Assembly (NCBI GenBank): GCA_028751875.1
Contig: CM054167.1
Location: forward strand, 26,354,036-26,418,035
Direction: 5' to 3'
Source of the DNA: Rapana venosa
Lineage: Eukaryota; Mollusca; Gastropoda; Neogastropoda; Muricidae
DNA length: 64,000 nt
This document shows, in pieces, positions 43,017 through 52,550 of this stretch. Position 1 is the stretch's first letter; the number at the start of each line of letters is the position of its first letter. The position numbers were made by a program, and so were the translations under genes. The notes beneath the pieces were generated by a model. That model saw nothing but the letters and a program-made list of their open reading frames with translations. It was not told the DNA's origin and searched no databases.

Positions 43017-43154
43017 CTGACGATCCTGGAGCGTGAGAAGCGGAGCCTGCTGGAGCTGTGGGAGGAGCGGCGCATCATGTACGAGCAGTGCATGGACCTG
43101 CAGCTCTTCATCAGGGACACGGAACAGGCCGACGCCTGGATGACCAAGCAGGAG
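43017..43154 (+). CDS. SPTAN1: Alpha-spectrin E10: repeat 4 helix C to repeat 5 helix A
   Basis: Codes for residues 453-498 (LTILEREKRSLLELWEERRI, MYEQCMDLQLFIRDTEQADA, WMTKQE). Helix C of repeat 4 (LLELWEERR) is followed by helix A of repeat 5; YEQCMDLQLF.RDTEQ.D.WM.KQE is nearly invariant in alpha-spectrins. Acceptor GGTCTGGTTTCAG is good. The donor is GCAGGAG|GTGGGG, with G runs and (GT)n just after. Phase 0 on both sides. Confidence 0.97.
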
Positions 43155-43246
43155 GTGGGGAGTGAGACTCTGTGTGTGTGTGTGTGTGTGCGGGGGATGA
43201 TCACGAAAATGCGTGCGCATGCTACATTTTTTTTAGACTTTGTTCA

Positions 43247-43500
43247 GTATCTTCATAGAATAGAGTATTAATTTTATTTAATATTTGTCTTATCATTCTT
43301 CTTCTTCCTTTTTTGTCGTGTTTCTCCCAGGGGAGGTTTGACATTGTTGAGCCTTCTCCATCTCTCTCTGTTTTGAGCTTCCTCCTTATTTATGCTGCCC
43401 CTCTCTCTAAAGATCATCTGCAATATAGGTAGCCCAGGTTTTGCTAGGTGGTATCTTCATAGAATAGAGTATTCATTTTATTTAATATTTGTCTTATCAT
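43247..43500 (-). mobile_element. Short LINE family E insertion with 50-bp flanking direct repeat
   Basis: 43,247-43,296 and 43,451-43,500 are the same 50 bases with one mismatch (the repeat starts GTATCTTCATAGAATAGAGT). Between them is a 154-bp, strongly 5'-truncated minus-strand LINE 3' end with a short (TTC)n. The duplication is far longer than the 13-17 bp at the other copies. Confidence 0.88.
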
Positions 43501-44380
43501 ACATGTTATAATAGCTTGGTTTATATCATGAAAATGTGTGCGAATGTTTCCAGTGTGATGTGTGGGCATACTGGCATGCGCATGAGTGTTTGTGATTTTA
43601 CTCGGGTGAGTTTATAACTGGCTGAGGTATTGCTGATTTGTGGGTTTAAAAAAAAAAAATATTGTGATGGGTGCGTGCTGATGTTGGGATACTGTGTTGT
43701 GGTATTTTTTCCTGTGATATTAATTTTTACATGTTTACTGTTTTTATGTATGGCTTGTAACCCACATTTCTCTGTGAGATAATAAAGTGTTTGAATTAAA
43801 TTGAGAATTAAATTGAACTGGGGAGATGATTGGAGACAGAAAGGGGTGGAAGTAGGTACAAAAAGGTTGTAATGGTGAATGGAAGTGGTGATGGTGGTTG
43901 GGGTAAGGGTGTATGTTTGGAAGGTAGGTGGTGAAGGGGTACTGGTGGGAAGAACAGGGTTGGGTGGGTGTGGGGTAATCATAGAGTAGATGGAAAAGGT
44001 TGTGGTGGTGAAGGGAAGTGGTGTTGGTGATTGGGGTAAGGGTGTATGTTTGGAAGGTAGGTAGGGAAGGGGTACTGGTGGGAAGAGCAGGGTTGGGTGG
44101 GTGGGGGGGTGGGTAATCATAGGCCTTTTTAGGACTTTGGAGAATTTGAGCTGTCATGTCTTGCTTCTTTCATTTCATTTATTCCTTTAGATAAACGTTT
44201 GTTCATCTCCCCCCCTCTTTATTTTTTACTGCAGTCATAACAACTGGTGATAAATATGCTTCACACAGCTGTCTCGTGAAGATGTGCGCTTGAAAAGATA
44301 CCACTTCTGAACTAGATATTTGTTTGTTCACTTATTGTCTTTTGTTGTTGTAGTTGGTTTTTTTGTCTTTTCGTTTTTCC
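43501..44380. other. Intron 10; includes a G/T/A-rich tandem duplication
   Basis: Two copies of a roughly 115-120-bp block lie near 43,853-43,985 and 43,988-44,125 (AAGGTTGTAATGGTGAATGG against AAGGTTGTGGTGGTGAAGGG; both then read GGGTAAGGGTGTATGTTTGG). The rest is A/T-rich. Confidence 0.75.
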
Positions 44381-44384
44381 TTGG

Positions 44385-44880
44385 TCAGAGCTCCTTCGCT
44401 CAATAAATTTGTGTATGAGACCACTTTCCCACCATTTTTGTTTTTTGTTTTTGTTCCTTGGCTGTAGAGCTCCGAGGTTCACCATTGGTGAGATTTTTGC
44501 GTATGTGACCGTTTTTTCGCGTACCATTTAGGTAGCCATATTTTGACTTAGGGGATGGTGTCTCAACACAACACTTATGTGCATGCATTTTCAAAAATGT
44601 CATCAACCGTTCCTTCTGGATCAAAATGGCCTACTCTTCCGAAAGGCGGAATGTAGTTTTTTTAATATGTGCGCAAGATGTTCTGCGTGTATTCGCACAC
44701 TGGACTTAAGTTTATAATTTCACATTCAATTTGATTTTTTTCCCCCGTCAAAACTAGTAAGAAAGGGTTAAGGCTGTGAATCGAATCCATAACCTCATGG
44801 CTTACAGGCGAGCATCTTAACCGTGCTGCCGTGCCCACCGTTTAGGTAGCCACATTCTGACTTCGGGGAACGGTGTCTTT
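44385..44880 (-). mobile_element. Family F fragments and a decayed family B SINE
   Basis: Two family F pieces (signature GGTAGCCATATTTTGACTTA at about 44,531 and GGTAGCCACATTCTGACTTC at about 44,845) flank a degenerate minus-strand family B copy with a tRNA-like head. The last piece ends only about 12 bp from the E11 acceptor. Confidence 0.6.
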
Positions 44881-44890
44881 TGTCCGTCAG

Positions 44891-45000
44891 GCTTTTCTGG
44901 TGAACGAGGACCTGGGAGACTCTTTGGACTCTGTGGAAGCGCTGAGCAAGAAACACGACGACTTCGAGAAATCCCTCATTGCCAAGAAGAAAAGATCAAG
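44891..45000 (+). CDS. SPTAN1: Alpha-spectrin E11: repeat 5, helices A-B; one-base frameshift
   Basis: Codes for residues 499-535 (AFLVNEDLGDSLDSVEALSK, KHDDFEKSLIAK, then disturbed). It is the A-B loop and helix B of repeat 5, near-identical to the family up to SLIAK. The expected continuation EEKIK appears one frame away: the DNA reads GCCAAGAAGAAAAGATCAAG, one G short of what the family needs. The exon is 110 bp instead of the 111 required by phase 0 on both sides. Read literally the frame meets a TGA at the donor. Either an assembly or sequencing error in an A/G-rich run or a real allele; I favour an error because all other exons are intact. Acceptor TTTTGTCCGTCAG, donor ATCAAG|GTGAGA. 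Confidence 0.93.
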
Positions 45001-45003
45001 GTG

Positions 45004-45028
45004 AGAGAGAGAAGAGAGAGAGAGAGGA

Positions 45029-45082
<54 letters not shown>

Positions 45083-45085
45083 GAG

Positions 45086-45131
<46 letters not shown>

Positions 45132-45152
45132 CAGAGAGATAGAGAGAGACTA
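45004..45152 (+). repeat. (GA)n array at the start of intron 11
   Basis: About 145 bp of nearly pure (GA)n with GGAG interruptions, starting at the donor itself. A second (GA)n run lies near 45,380-45,475. Confidence 0.92.
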
Positions 45153-45179
45153 GACTTGACTTTTTTAAAAACTTTTTTT

Positions 45180-45382
45180 TTATATCGAGGATAGTGGAAT
45201 AAGCACTCATGTGCTTTTTTACATCCAGGCCCCGTGTGTATGCAGTTTTGTAAATTTTGTCATCTGTTCCCACCGGCACACAATGGCCTACACTTTCGAA
45301 AAGCGGAACAGGATTTAACGTGTGTCCAAGATGTTCTGCATGCGATCGCACAGGGGGCCTCGGTTTATAGTCTCATCTGAAG
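45180..45382 (-). mobile_element. SINE family B, head missing, interrupted by (GA)n
   Basis: Minus strand: GAGACTATAAACCGAGGCCC, CAGAACATCTTGGACACACG, GTAGGCCATTGTGTGCCGG and the AT-rich tail. Confidence 0.8.
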
Positions 45383-45577
45383 GAGAGAGAGAGAAAGAGA
45401 GAGAGAGAGAAAGAGAGAGAGAGAGCGAGAGAGAAAGAGAGAAAGAGAGAGAGCGAGAGAGAAATAGAGAGAAAGGCTGTGCCTTAGTTACAGACATGGA
45501 CATTGTTGTGGAGGTTATATTAACGTCCCAGCGGGAGATTTTTTTTCTCTCCTGAATTAGCGACTGTTACACAAGTA

Positions 45578-45872
45578 CACAGCTCAGTGGTCGGACCACT
45601 CGCTTTCCCCCAGCCAAGTTAAGCAGCATCGAGCGTGGTTACCAGTTGGATGGGTGACTGTTTGCGCGCCTTGGCTTCAGTACAGTTCCCCCAGTTCACC
45701 CAGCTGTAAATGGGTACCTGCCCTCTTTAGGGTCAGGGAAGGTAAAGCAGCGAGGGAGATGAGATGGGCGGCGCCCTCAATATGCTGGCCCTAGAGAAGT
45801 TGAAGTCTCCGATGCCTCGCTCCCCTACGACCTTATAGGTTATGGGACTCCTTTACCTTTACCTTTTACCCA
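45578..45872 (+). mobile_element. SINE family A
   Basis: CAGCTCAGTGGTCGGACC head, 5S-like AAGCAGCATCGAGCGTGGTT and TTGGATGGGTGACTG, body and TATAGGTTATGGGACTCC end. It has a (CTTTAC)n-like tail. Confidence 0.85.
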
Positions 45873-45894
45873 AGTACACTTGAGGGGGTCTATA

Positions 45895-45960
45895 TCTCAG
45901 CCCTGATATGGCCTCTGTGGTCGGGTGAGGCTATAAAAAACAGGATTGAATTGGATTGGT
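45895..45960 (+). mobile_element. LINE 3' tail fragment
   Basis: CCTGATATGGCCTCTGTGGT and GAGGCTATAAAAAACA match the last bases of the older LINE at 39.4 kb. Confidence 0.6.
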
Positions 45961-45961
45961 C

Positions 45962-46105
45962 TATATTTCAATTTATTTATTTATTCTTTTATATCGAGGA
46001 TAATGGAATAAGCACTCATGTGCTTTTTTTACATCCAGTCACCGTGTGTATGCGGTTTTGTAAATTTTGTCATCTGGCACACAATGGCCTACTCTTTCGA
46101 AAATA
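45962..46105 (-). mobile_element. SINE family B fragment
   Basis: Minus-strand tail and part of the core, ending abruptly at an (AAT)n run that begins the next element. Confidence 0.75.
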
Positions 46106-46665
46106 ATAATAATAATAATAAATGGAACTTATATAGCGCTATATCTTGCAAAAACAAATCAAAGCGCACACATTCAACCTAATCTTACACAGTCATGCAA
46201 TCAATGATAAATAATCAAAAGTTTAAACAAACAGATATTTACAAACATGGTGCGATGCAGACAAAATCTATGAAATAAAAATTCGATAGTCAAATGTTTT
46301 TCAAAAGCACACATACACTCGCACAGGCGGTATACTTTAGCAGGGTGATAGAACATGGGTTAGATATGAAACAGGAGGGGGGAAGTCTTAGGTTTGAAAT
46401 AAATATGTCTTGAGGCTGGATTTAAAAGTGTCATAACTAGGTTTCTGGCGAAGAGAGAGAGGAAGGTTGTTCCAGATGGGTGGACCAGAAATAGAGAATG
46501 AGTGGCGGCCAACAGTGGATTGGTTGAATCTAGGTATTCGTAGGCACAGGGTATCTGCAGCAGAGCAGAGGGAACGTGAAGGAGTGTACAGGTTAAGACA
46601 TTCACATAGGTAGGAGGGTGCAGTTTTGTGGAGACATTTGTAACAGAGGGTACTGATCAGCGGAA
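46106..46665 (+). mobile_element. Unclassified dispersed repeat, about 550 bp, with family D start
   Basis: Begins (AAT)n, TGGAACTTATATAGCGCTAT, CAAAGCGCACACATTCAACC, and continues through complex sequence (GGAAGGTTGTTCCAGATGGG, GGACCAGAAATAGAGAATGA). Family D fragments elsewhere (23.0, 24.4, 28.2, 34.5, 47.2, 48.5, 52.5, 58.4 kb) match only its first 50-70 bases, so this may be a rare longer copy. No coding frame recognised. Confidence 0.45.
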
Positions 46666-46919
46666 CAGGATTTAACGTGTGCGCAAGATTGGCAGAAGGA
46701 GGGTCCTAAATTGTGTGCTTTTCAGATGTTTGCCCAGATGGGGTTTTTTTGGTCTAGTCACTGGGCTCCTGTCATGTCCTTGTGGTCTGTGTGTAATTTG
46801 GGCTTCTACTCTGCTTCCATAGTGTAGGTTAGATATGGACCGTCTAGGTAAGTGTCTTTTTTTTCCTGGCTTGCAGTGTCTAGACAAATGAAGAAGTTAG
46901 GCTGGGTCGGTGGACTCAC

Positions 46920-48775
46920 AGTCTTGGTTCCGTGTTTGTGTGTGGGTCCTGTTCTGATTGTAATGTTTTCCATGTTTGTGTGTGGGTCTCGTTCTGATTG
47001 TAATGTTTTCCATGTTTGTGTGTGGGTCTCGTTCTGATGGTAATGTTTGTGTACGGTACTGACTGTAATGTTTCCATGGTTGTGTGTGGGTTCCGTTCTG
47101 TTTGTAATGTTTTCCATGTTTGTGTGTGGGTCTCATTCTGATTGTAATGTTAACATGTTTGTGTGTGGGTCTTGTTCTAATAATAATAATATATATGGAA
47201 TTTATATAGCGCTGAATCTTGTAAAAAACAAACAAATCGAAGCGCTTATCTGATGGTAATGTTTGTGTATGGGTCTGATTGTAATGTTTCCATGTTTGTG
47301 TATAGGTCCCATTCTGACTGTAATGTTTCCATGTTTGTGTATGGGTCTCGTTCTGATTTAAATGTTTGTTTAAGGGCCCCATTCTGATTGTTAGGTTTCA
47401 ATGTTTGTGTTTGTCATTCGGCCTGTAATGTTTCCATGTTTGTGTATGGGTCCTGTTCTGATAATGTTTGTGTAAGGGCCCCCGTTATGATTGGAATGTT
47501 GCTGTGTTTGTGTATGGGACCCATTCTGTTTGTCATGTTTCCATGTTTGTGCATGGGTCTTGTTCTGTTCGTAATATTTCCATATTTGTGTGTGGGTACC
47601 ATTCTGTTTGTAATGTTTATATGTTTGTGTATGGGTTCAGTTCTGATTGTGATGTTTCCATGTTTGTGTATGGGCACTATTCTGTTTGTGTGATGTTTCC
47701 ATGTCTATGTATGGGTACTGTTCTGTTTGTAATGGTTCCATGTTTGTGTATGGGTACTGTTCTGTTTGTGATGTTTCCATGTTTGTGTATGGGTACTGTT
47801 CTGATTGTAATGTTTGTGTAAGGGCCCCATTCTCATTGTAATGTGTCCATGTTTGTGTTTGAGTGTCATTCTGACTGTAATGTTTCCGTGTTTGTGTATG
47901 GGTCCAGTTCTGATTGTAATGTTGCCTTGTTTGTGTATGGATCCCATTCTGTTTGTAATGTTTTGATGTTTGTGTATAGGTACCATTCTGACTGTAATGT
48001 TTCCATGTTTGTGTATGGGTCCTGTTCTGACTGTAATGTTTTCCATGTTTGTGTATAGGTCCCATTCTGACTGTAATGTTTTCCATGTTTGTGTATGGGT
48101 CTCGTTCTGATTGTAATGTTTTCCATGTTTGTGTATGTGTCCTGTTCTGATAATAATGTTTGTGTAAGGGCCCCGTTATTATTGGAATGTTGCTGTGTTT
48201 GTGTATGGACTCCATTCTGTTTGTAATGTTTTGATGTTTGTGCATGGGTCTTGTTCTGTTTGTAATATTTCCATATTTGTGTATAGGTACCATTCTGTTT
48301 GTAATGTTTATATGTTTGTGTATGGGTTCAGTTCTGATTGTAATGTTTACATGTTTGTGTATGGGTTCAATTCTGATTGTAATGTTTACATGTTTGTGTA
48401 TGGGTTCAGTTCTGTTTGTAATGTTTACATGTTTGCGTATGGGTCCCGTTCAGATTGTAGTAATAATAATAATAATGTATGGAATTTATATGCGCTGAAT
48501 CTTGCAAAGGAACAAATCAAAGTGCTTGTTTCCATGTTTGTGTGTGGGTCCTATTCCGTTTGTGTATGGGTCCAGTTCTGATTGTAATATGTGTGTATGG
48601 GCCCTGTTCTAATCATAATGTTTGTGTATGGGCCCTGTTCTGAATGTAATGTCTGTGTATGGGCCCTGTTCTGATCGTAATGTTTGTGTATGGGTCCCGT
48701 TCTGATGGTAACGTTTCCATGTTTGTGTGTGGATCAGTTCTGATTGTAGTGTTTGTGTATGGGTCTCTCGAGTAT
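46920..48775 (+). repeat. Minisatellite, about 39-bp unit, roughly 45 copies, with higher-order repeat
   Basis: Unit: GTAATGTTTCCATGTTTGTG and TATGGGTCCTGTTCTGATT. Two family D fragments are embedded at about 47,180-47,255 and 48,462-48,530. A run of five or six differing units at 47,490-47,660 recurs in the same order at 48,180-48,345, showing a later duplication of about 690 bp. Confidence 0.93.
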
Positions 48776-48904
48776 ATATCAGTCTAAGAAACAAGAGTCA
48801 GTTGCTCTACATTTAGTGTAGACACAGAACACGCCATGCACAGATCTTTTTTTTTTTTTGACAGTAGGGATCGCAAAATAAACGGCTTTTCAACTCTCTT
48901 TCAG

Positions 48905-49138
48905 GCTCTGGATGAATTTGCCACCAAGCTGATAGAGGGAGAGCACTACGCATCGGACGACGTCGCTCAGCGCCGCAACCAGCTGCTGCGTCGCCGCGAC
49001 CTTTTGTACCAGAAGTCGACCTTTCGGCGCGAACAGCTGGAGCTGTCGTACCAGTTCCAGGTGTTTGAGCGCGACTGCGACGAGACCAAGGGCTGGATCA
49101 ACGAGAAGCTGAAGACGGCCTCTGACGAGAGCTACCTG
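48905..49138 (+). CDS. SPTAN1: Alpha-spectrin E12: repeat 5 helices B-C to repeat 6 helix A
   Basis: Codes for residues 536-613 (ALDEFATKLIEGEHYASDDV, AQRRNQLLRRRDLLYQKSTF, RREQLELSYQFQVFERDCDE, TKGWINEKLKTASDESYL). It completes repeat 5 and opens repeat 6, with the helix A Trp in KGWINEKLKTA. The ALDEFATKLI start is the expected partner of E11's last codons and supports the frameshift call there. Acceptor CTCTCTTTCAG, donor TACCTG|GTAAGC, phase 0. C/G-ending codons dominate, as in the other exons, against A/T-rich introns. Confidence 0.97.
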
Positions 49139-49377
49139 GTAAGCTGTGTGTTGGTGGTATTGGTGGTGGTGAGGTGTTTGGGGTTCTGTGTGTAGTGGTT
49201 CCATTAAGTTTTGTTTGTTTTGTCTGTTTCTTGGTTGTTTTTTTTAGTGTTCTTCGTTTTGTTTCTGGTTGTTTTTTTTTGGGGGGTGGGAAGGAGGGGG
49301 GCTAGAGGGTGGTTGGAGAAGAATGTTGCTGATTTTTATGGTTTTTATTTTTAATTTTTAAGAAAAACGTTCATTGG

Positions 49378-49678
49378 GGTGGGATAGCTCAGTGGTCAGA
49401 GCGCTCTCTTTCCCCTAGCCAATGTTAAGCAGCATCGAGTGAGGTTACCAGTTGGATGGATGCCCGTTTGCGCGCCTTGGCTTCAGTACAGTTCCCCCCA
49501 GTTCACCCAGCTGTGAATGGGTACCTGCCCTCTTTAGGGTCAGGGAAGGTAAAGCAGCGAGGGAGAGGAGATGAGCACCGCCCTCAATATGCTGGTCCCT
49601 GGAGAAGTGAGGTGTTTGTCATCTCGCTCGCCTATGACCACAGAGGTTGTGGGACACCTTTACCTTTACTTTTATTGA
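49378..49678 (+). mobile_element. SINE family A
   Basis: GGGATAGCTCAGTGGTCAGA head, 5S-like AAGCAGCATCGAGTGAGGTT and TTGGATGGATGCCCG, standard body, ending GAGGTTGTGGGACACC. Confidence 0.85.
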
Positions 49679-49719
49679 AGGAGACACCAGAGACATGGTT
49701 TTTGCTATCATACAATCAA

Positions 49720-50005
49720 AAATGCGTTGCCGTTAAGCGCCTGACAGGTCAGGCCCAGCACATCCGACTTCAGCATGAGAGAGAATTGTTATCTTTTATA
49801 AGTCTTTCTGGAAGAAAAAGGGCAAGAGAATCGACCAAGAAGGCAGAAAATAGACAAGAAGGAGGGTGACAGGAAGAAAAGGAACAAAACAGAGACACAA
49901 AGAGAGGGGATAGAGAAAAGAGGGAATTCCTTGCACAGAATTTTCCAGAAGGTAGGGGATGGTGTTTATACCGACAGGTCCCCTGGCATCCCTACCAGGG
50001 AAACC
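49720..50005. other. Intron 12 repeat-derived stretch
   Basis: GCGCCTGACAGGTCAGGCCC matches, inverted, the fragments at 3.43 and 33.44 kb. The rest is A/G-rich, and an imperfect palindrome (CCCCTGGCATCCCTACCAGGG) is at about 49,980. Confidence 0.5.
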
Positions 50006-50296
50006 CCATTCAAGTAAAGTATGTTCTTTCGAGCCAGAAGGCCCATAGAGCCGGAGCTTATCCCGGTTTCTGTAGCGTTAAGTGAACTGATGGTTTTTCA
50101 CCACCCCTGTGACAGGACGCTTCCCCAGCAGAGCTGGTACCCACTAGTACACCTGGGTGGAGTGAGGAAAATAGGAGTAAAGTGTCTTTCCCAAGGACAC
50201 AACACCGAGCCGAGCGGGGATCGAACCCGCGACCTCTGGATCACGAGCTGACCGCCTAAACCACTCGACCACGGTGCCTCTCTCCATTCAAGTAAA
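50006..50296 (-). mobile_element. SINE family C, complete, with perfect 13-bp target-site duplication
   Basis: CCATTCAAGTAAA flanks the element at 50,006-50,018 and 50,284-50,296. On the minus strand: GAGGCACCGTGGTCGAGTGG, TCGCGGGTTCGATCCCCGC, then the body with a single 3' part ending in TCGAAAGAACATAC. It is the single-copy reference for the triplicated element at 28.2 kb, but it has a short internal deletion where that copy reads AGTATCTGGCGACAGACTAG. Confidence 0.92.
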
Positions 50297-50369
50297 CCTG
50301 AAGTATTTTCGGTGAGATATTGTCAATGAGATATTGTCAGTGAGATGTCTTTGACTGTGTTTTCCACAG

Positions 50370-50512
50370 GACCCAACCAACCTGCAGACCAAACTGCAGA
50401 AGCACCAGAACTTTGAGGCAGAGGTGGAGGCCAACCGCAACCGCATCGACTCCATCCGCACTTCCGGCAACGAGCTGATTGAGAACAATCACTACGCTAA
50501 AGACACCATCAG
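50370..50512 (+). CDS. SPTAN1: Alpha-spectrin E13: repeat 6, helix A-B
   Basis: Codes for residues 614-660 plus two bases of codon 661 (DPTNLQTKLQKHQNFEAEVE, ANRNRIDSIRTSGNELIENN, HYAKDTI). It covers the A-B loop and helix B of repeat 6; it closely resembles E1/E2 text (DPTNLQ, KHQxFEAE), as expected of this repeat. Acceptor TTTTCCACAG, donor ACCATCAG|GTGAGA, phase 2. The exon's last 60 or so bases and its donor are duplicated three times downstream. Confidence 0.97.
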
Positions 50513-50619
50513 GTGAGAGAGAGAGAGAGAGAGAGAGAGAGTGTGTGTGTGTGTTGACTATATCCGCACTTCTGGCAACGAGCTGATTGAGAACAACCAC
50601 TATGCTAAAGACACCATCA

Positions 50620-50653
<34 letters not shown>

Positions 50654-50737
50654 TGTGTGTGTGTGTGTGCGTTGACTATATCTGCACTTGTGGCAACGAG
50701 CTGATTGAGAACAATCACTATGCTAAAGACACCATCA

Positions 50738-50772
<35 letters not shown>

Positions 50773-50980
50773 GAGAGAGAGAGTTAGTGTGTGTGTGTGT
50801 GTGTGTGCGTTGACTATATCTGCACTTGTGGCAACGAGCTGATTGAGAACAATCACTATGTTAAAGACACCATCAGGGGAGAGGAGGGAAACTGGTGTGT
50901 GTGTGTGGTGGGGGGAGGGGGTGAAGAAGTGTGTGTTGTGTGTGCATGCATTGACTATATCCGCACTTCCGTGTATCAAT
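50513..50980 (+). repeat. Three tandem copies of the E13 end and donor, with (GA)n(GT)n spacers
   Basis: Copies at about 50,553-50,623, 50,671-50,741 and 50,811-50,878 repeat GACTATATCCGCACTTCTGG, CAACGAGCTGATTGAGAACA and CACTATGCTAAAGACACCAT. The first two keep CAG|GTGAGA; the third has CAGGGGAG, so its GT is lost. A remnant (TTGACTATATCCGCACTTCC) follows near 50,951. Each copy is followed by (GA)n then (GT)n. Confidence 0.95.
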
Positions 50981-51267
50981 TGTATCTGTTGGGACCCCCC
51001 ATCCTCCCCCACCCCCCAAAAAAAATTATTGAGTAATACACAGAGTTGAAGTTGTAATTCTGCGCAAATGATTGTGACTCTCACTCACTTTTCTGTCATT
51101 GAAATAGTTGATGATAAAAAGTAGTGTGCGATATATTTGATAAAAATTGGTGTGCGATTGTGATGAATACCTTTTCCTGAGAGCTTCATGCAAGAAGATA
51201 GCAAAGAAAAAGGGAAGAAAGAAAACAAATCTTGGTGTATAAATAAACTGTTGTTTTGACTTTGCAG

Positions 51268-51329
51268 GGAGCGGGTGAATGAGATTGAAAAGCTCTGGGA
51301 AACTCTGCTCGCCCAAACGGAAAAGAAGG
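51268..51329 (+). CDS. SPTAN1: Alpha-spectrin E14: repeat 6, helix C
   Basis: The first base completes codon 661 (Arg); then residues 662-681 (ERVNEIEKLWETLLAQTEKK) and one base of codon 682. It is helix C of repeat 6 with its conserved LW core. At 62 bp it is the smallest exon here. Acceptor GACTTTGCAG, donor GAAGG|GTAAGT, phase 2 in and phase 1 out; both joins restore the known family text (IRERVNEI and KKGAKL). Confidence 0.95.
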
Positions 51330-51334
51330 GTAAG

Positions 51335-51638
51335 TTTTTTTTTACATCCAGTCCCTGTGAATATGCAGTTTTGTACATTTTGTCATCAGTTCCCATCAGC
51401 ACACAATGGCCTTCTCTTACGAAAACCGGAACAGGATTTTAACGTGTGTGCAAGATGTTCTGCATACATTTGCATACGGGACCTCGGTTTATAGTCTCAT
51501 CCGAAGGACTTTCAGGGGTAGTGGAGTCGGCACTGATGTTAACTCCGGAGGAAAAATCCTCTTGAATGAGATTCGAACCTGGGTAAGCAGATCATGAGTG
51601 CATCGCTCTAACCACCAGGCTATCCCCGTCCCCCCAGA
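51335..51638 (-). mobile_element. SINE family B with tRNA-like head, tail directly after the E14 donor
   Basis: Minus strand: tRNA-like GGGGATAGCCTGGTGGTTAG, GGTTCGAATCTCATTC, GAGTTAACATCAGTGCC, the core and GTTAAAATCCTGTTCCGGTT. Its last bases begin about 6 bp after the donor. Confidence 0.8.
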
Positions 51639-51639
51639 G

Positions 51640-52105
51640 ACTTACAGAAATTGGGGGAAAAGTCTAAAGATTAATCCACATTTAACACTTGCAGAAATTA
51701 AGAAAAACGTTGACAGATTGACACAGATTTAAAAAAACCAAAAAAAACCCCACATTTATGTGATACTTGCGGAAATGAGAAAAAAGAGTGTAAAGATGTA
51801 CACAGTTTTTACAGAAGCCCACATCTGGCACCTACAGAGATGGACAAGATGATGTATAAGCATTATAAATAAATCCACATTTAACACTTACAGAAATTGT
51901 TTTAAAAAAATGTACATAGATGACACAAATCCATTTGTATCAGATACTGAAATTGTAAAAAAAAAAGATGTACACACATTACATAAATCCACACTTATCA
52001 GATACCAGAATTGGAAAAAAATGTACACAGATTAAATAAATCCACATTTATCACTTACAGAAATTGAAGAAAAAAAAGATATACACAGATTTTTACATAA
52101 ATCCA
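51640..52105 (+). repeat. Minisatellite in intron 14, about 55-60-bp unit, about 8 copies
   Basis: Unit: AAATCCACATTTATCACTTA, CAGAAATTG, a poly-A run, GATGTACACAGATT. Each unit contains a TTACAG or TTGCAG acceptor-like hexamer. Confidence 0.8.
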
Positions 52106-52109
52106 CTTT

Positions 52110-52448
52110 TAACCTTTTCTCTACAGGTAAATGGTTACAGGGTAACCAACCATCTACTCGCCCTTCCCTCCGTATCGATAACCCACTACTGGATTACGGC
52201 AGTATATAAAATAATGTGCACAGTGCACGTGTACTGGGAAAGAGGGGTTCTGTTTTTTAACGTAGGGATAGTGTTAACGTTTACCTTACGAGTAACCCGC
52301 TACAGGGTAACCAACCATCTACTAGCCCTTCCCTTCCGTATCGATAACCCACTACTGGGTTACAAAAGCTTACAAATGTGCACAGTGCACGTGTACTGGG
52401 GAAAGAGGAGTTCTCGCCCTTAACGTAGGGATAGTGTTAACACTTACA
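52110..52448 (+). repeat. Two tandem copies of a 165-bp dispersed repeat
   Basis: Copies near 52,115-52,278 and 52,285-52,448 share GGTAACCAACCATCTACT, CGTATCGATAACCCACTACT, GTGCACAGTGCACGTGTACT and AACGTAGGGATAGTGTTAAC. An inverted copy lies at about 53,633-53,808. Internal palindromes GGTTACAGGGTAACC and GTGCACAGTGCAC stand out. Confidence 0.88.
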
Positions 52449-52550
52449 AAAATTTGATTTAAATAAAAGGAAAAGATGATATCGAGATTCGATCTGTTAT
52501 AATAATAATCATAATAATAATAATAATAATACATGGAATTTATACAATAG

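Noticed and set aside
45610..45665. Possible 5S rRNA gene
   Set aside because: Only the internal promoter part matches, and it is embedded in a dispersed SINE present several times in the window.
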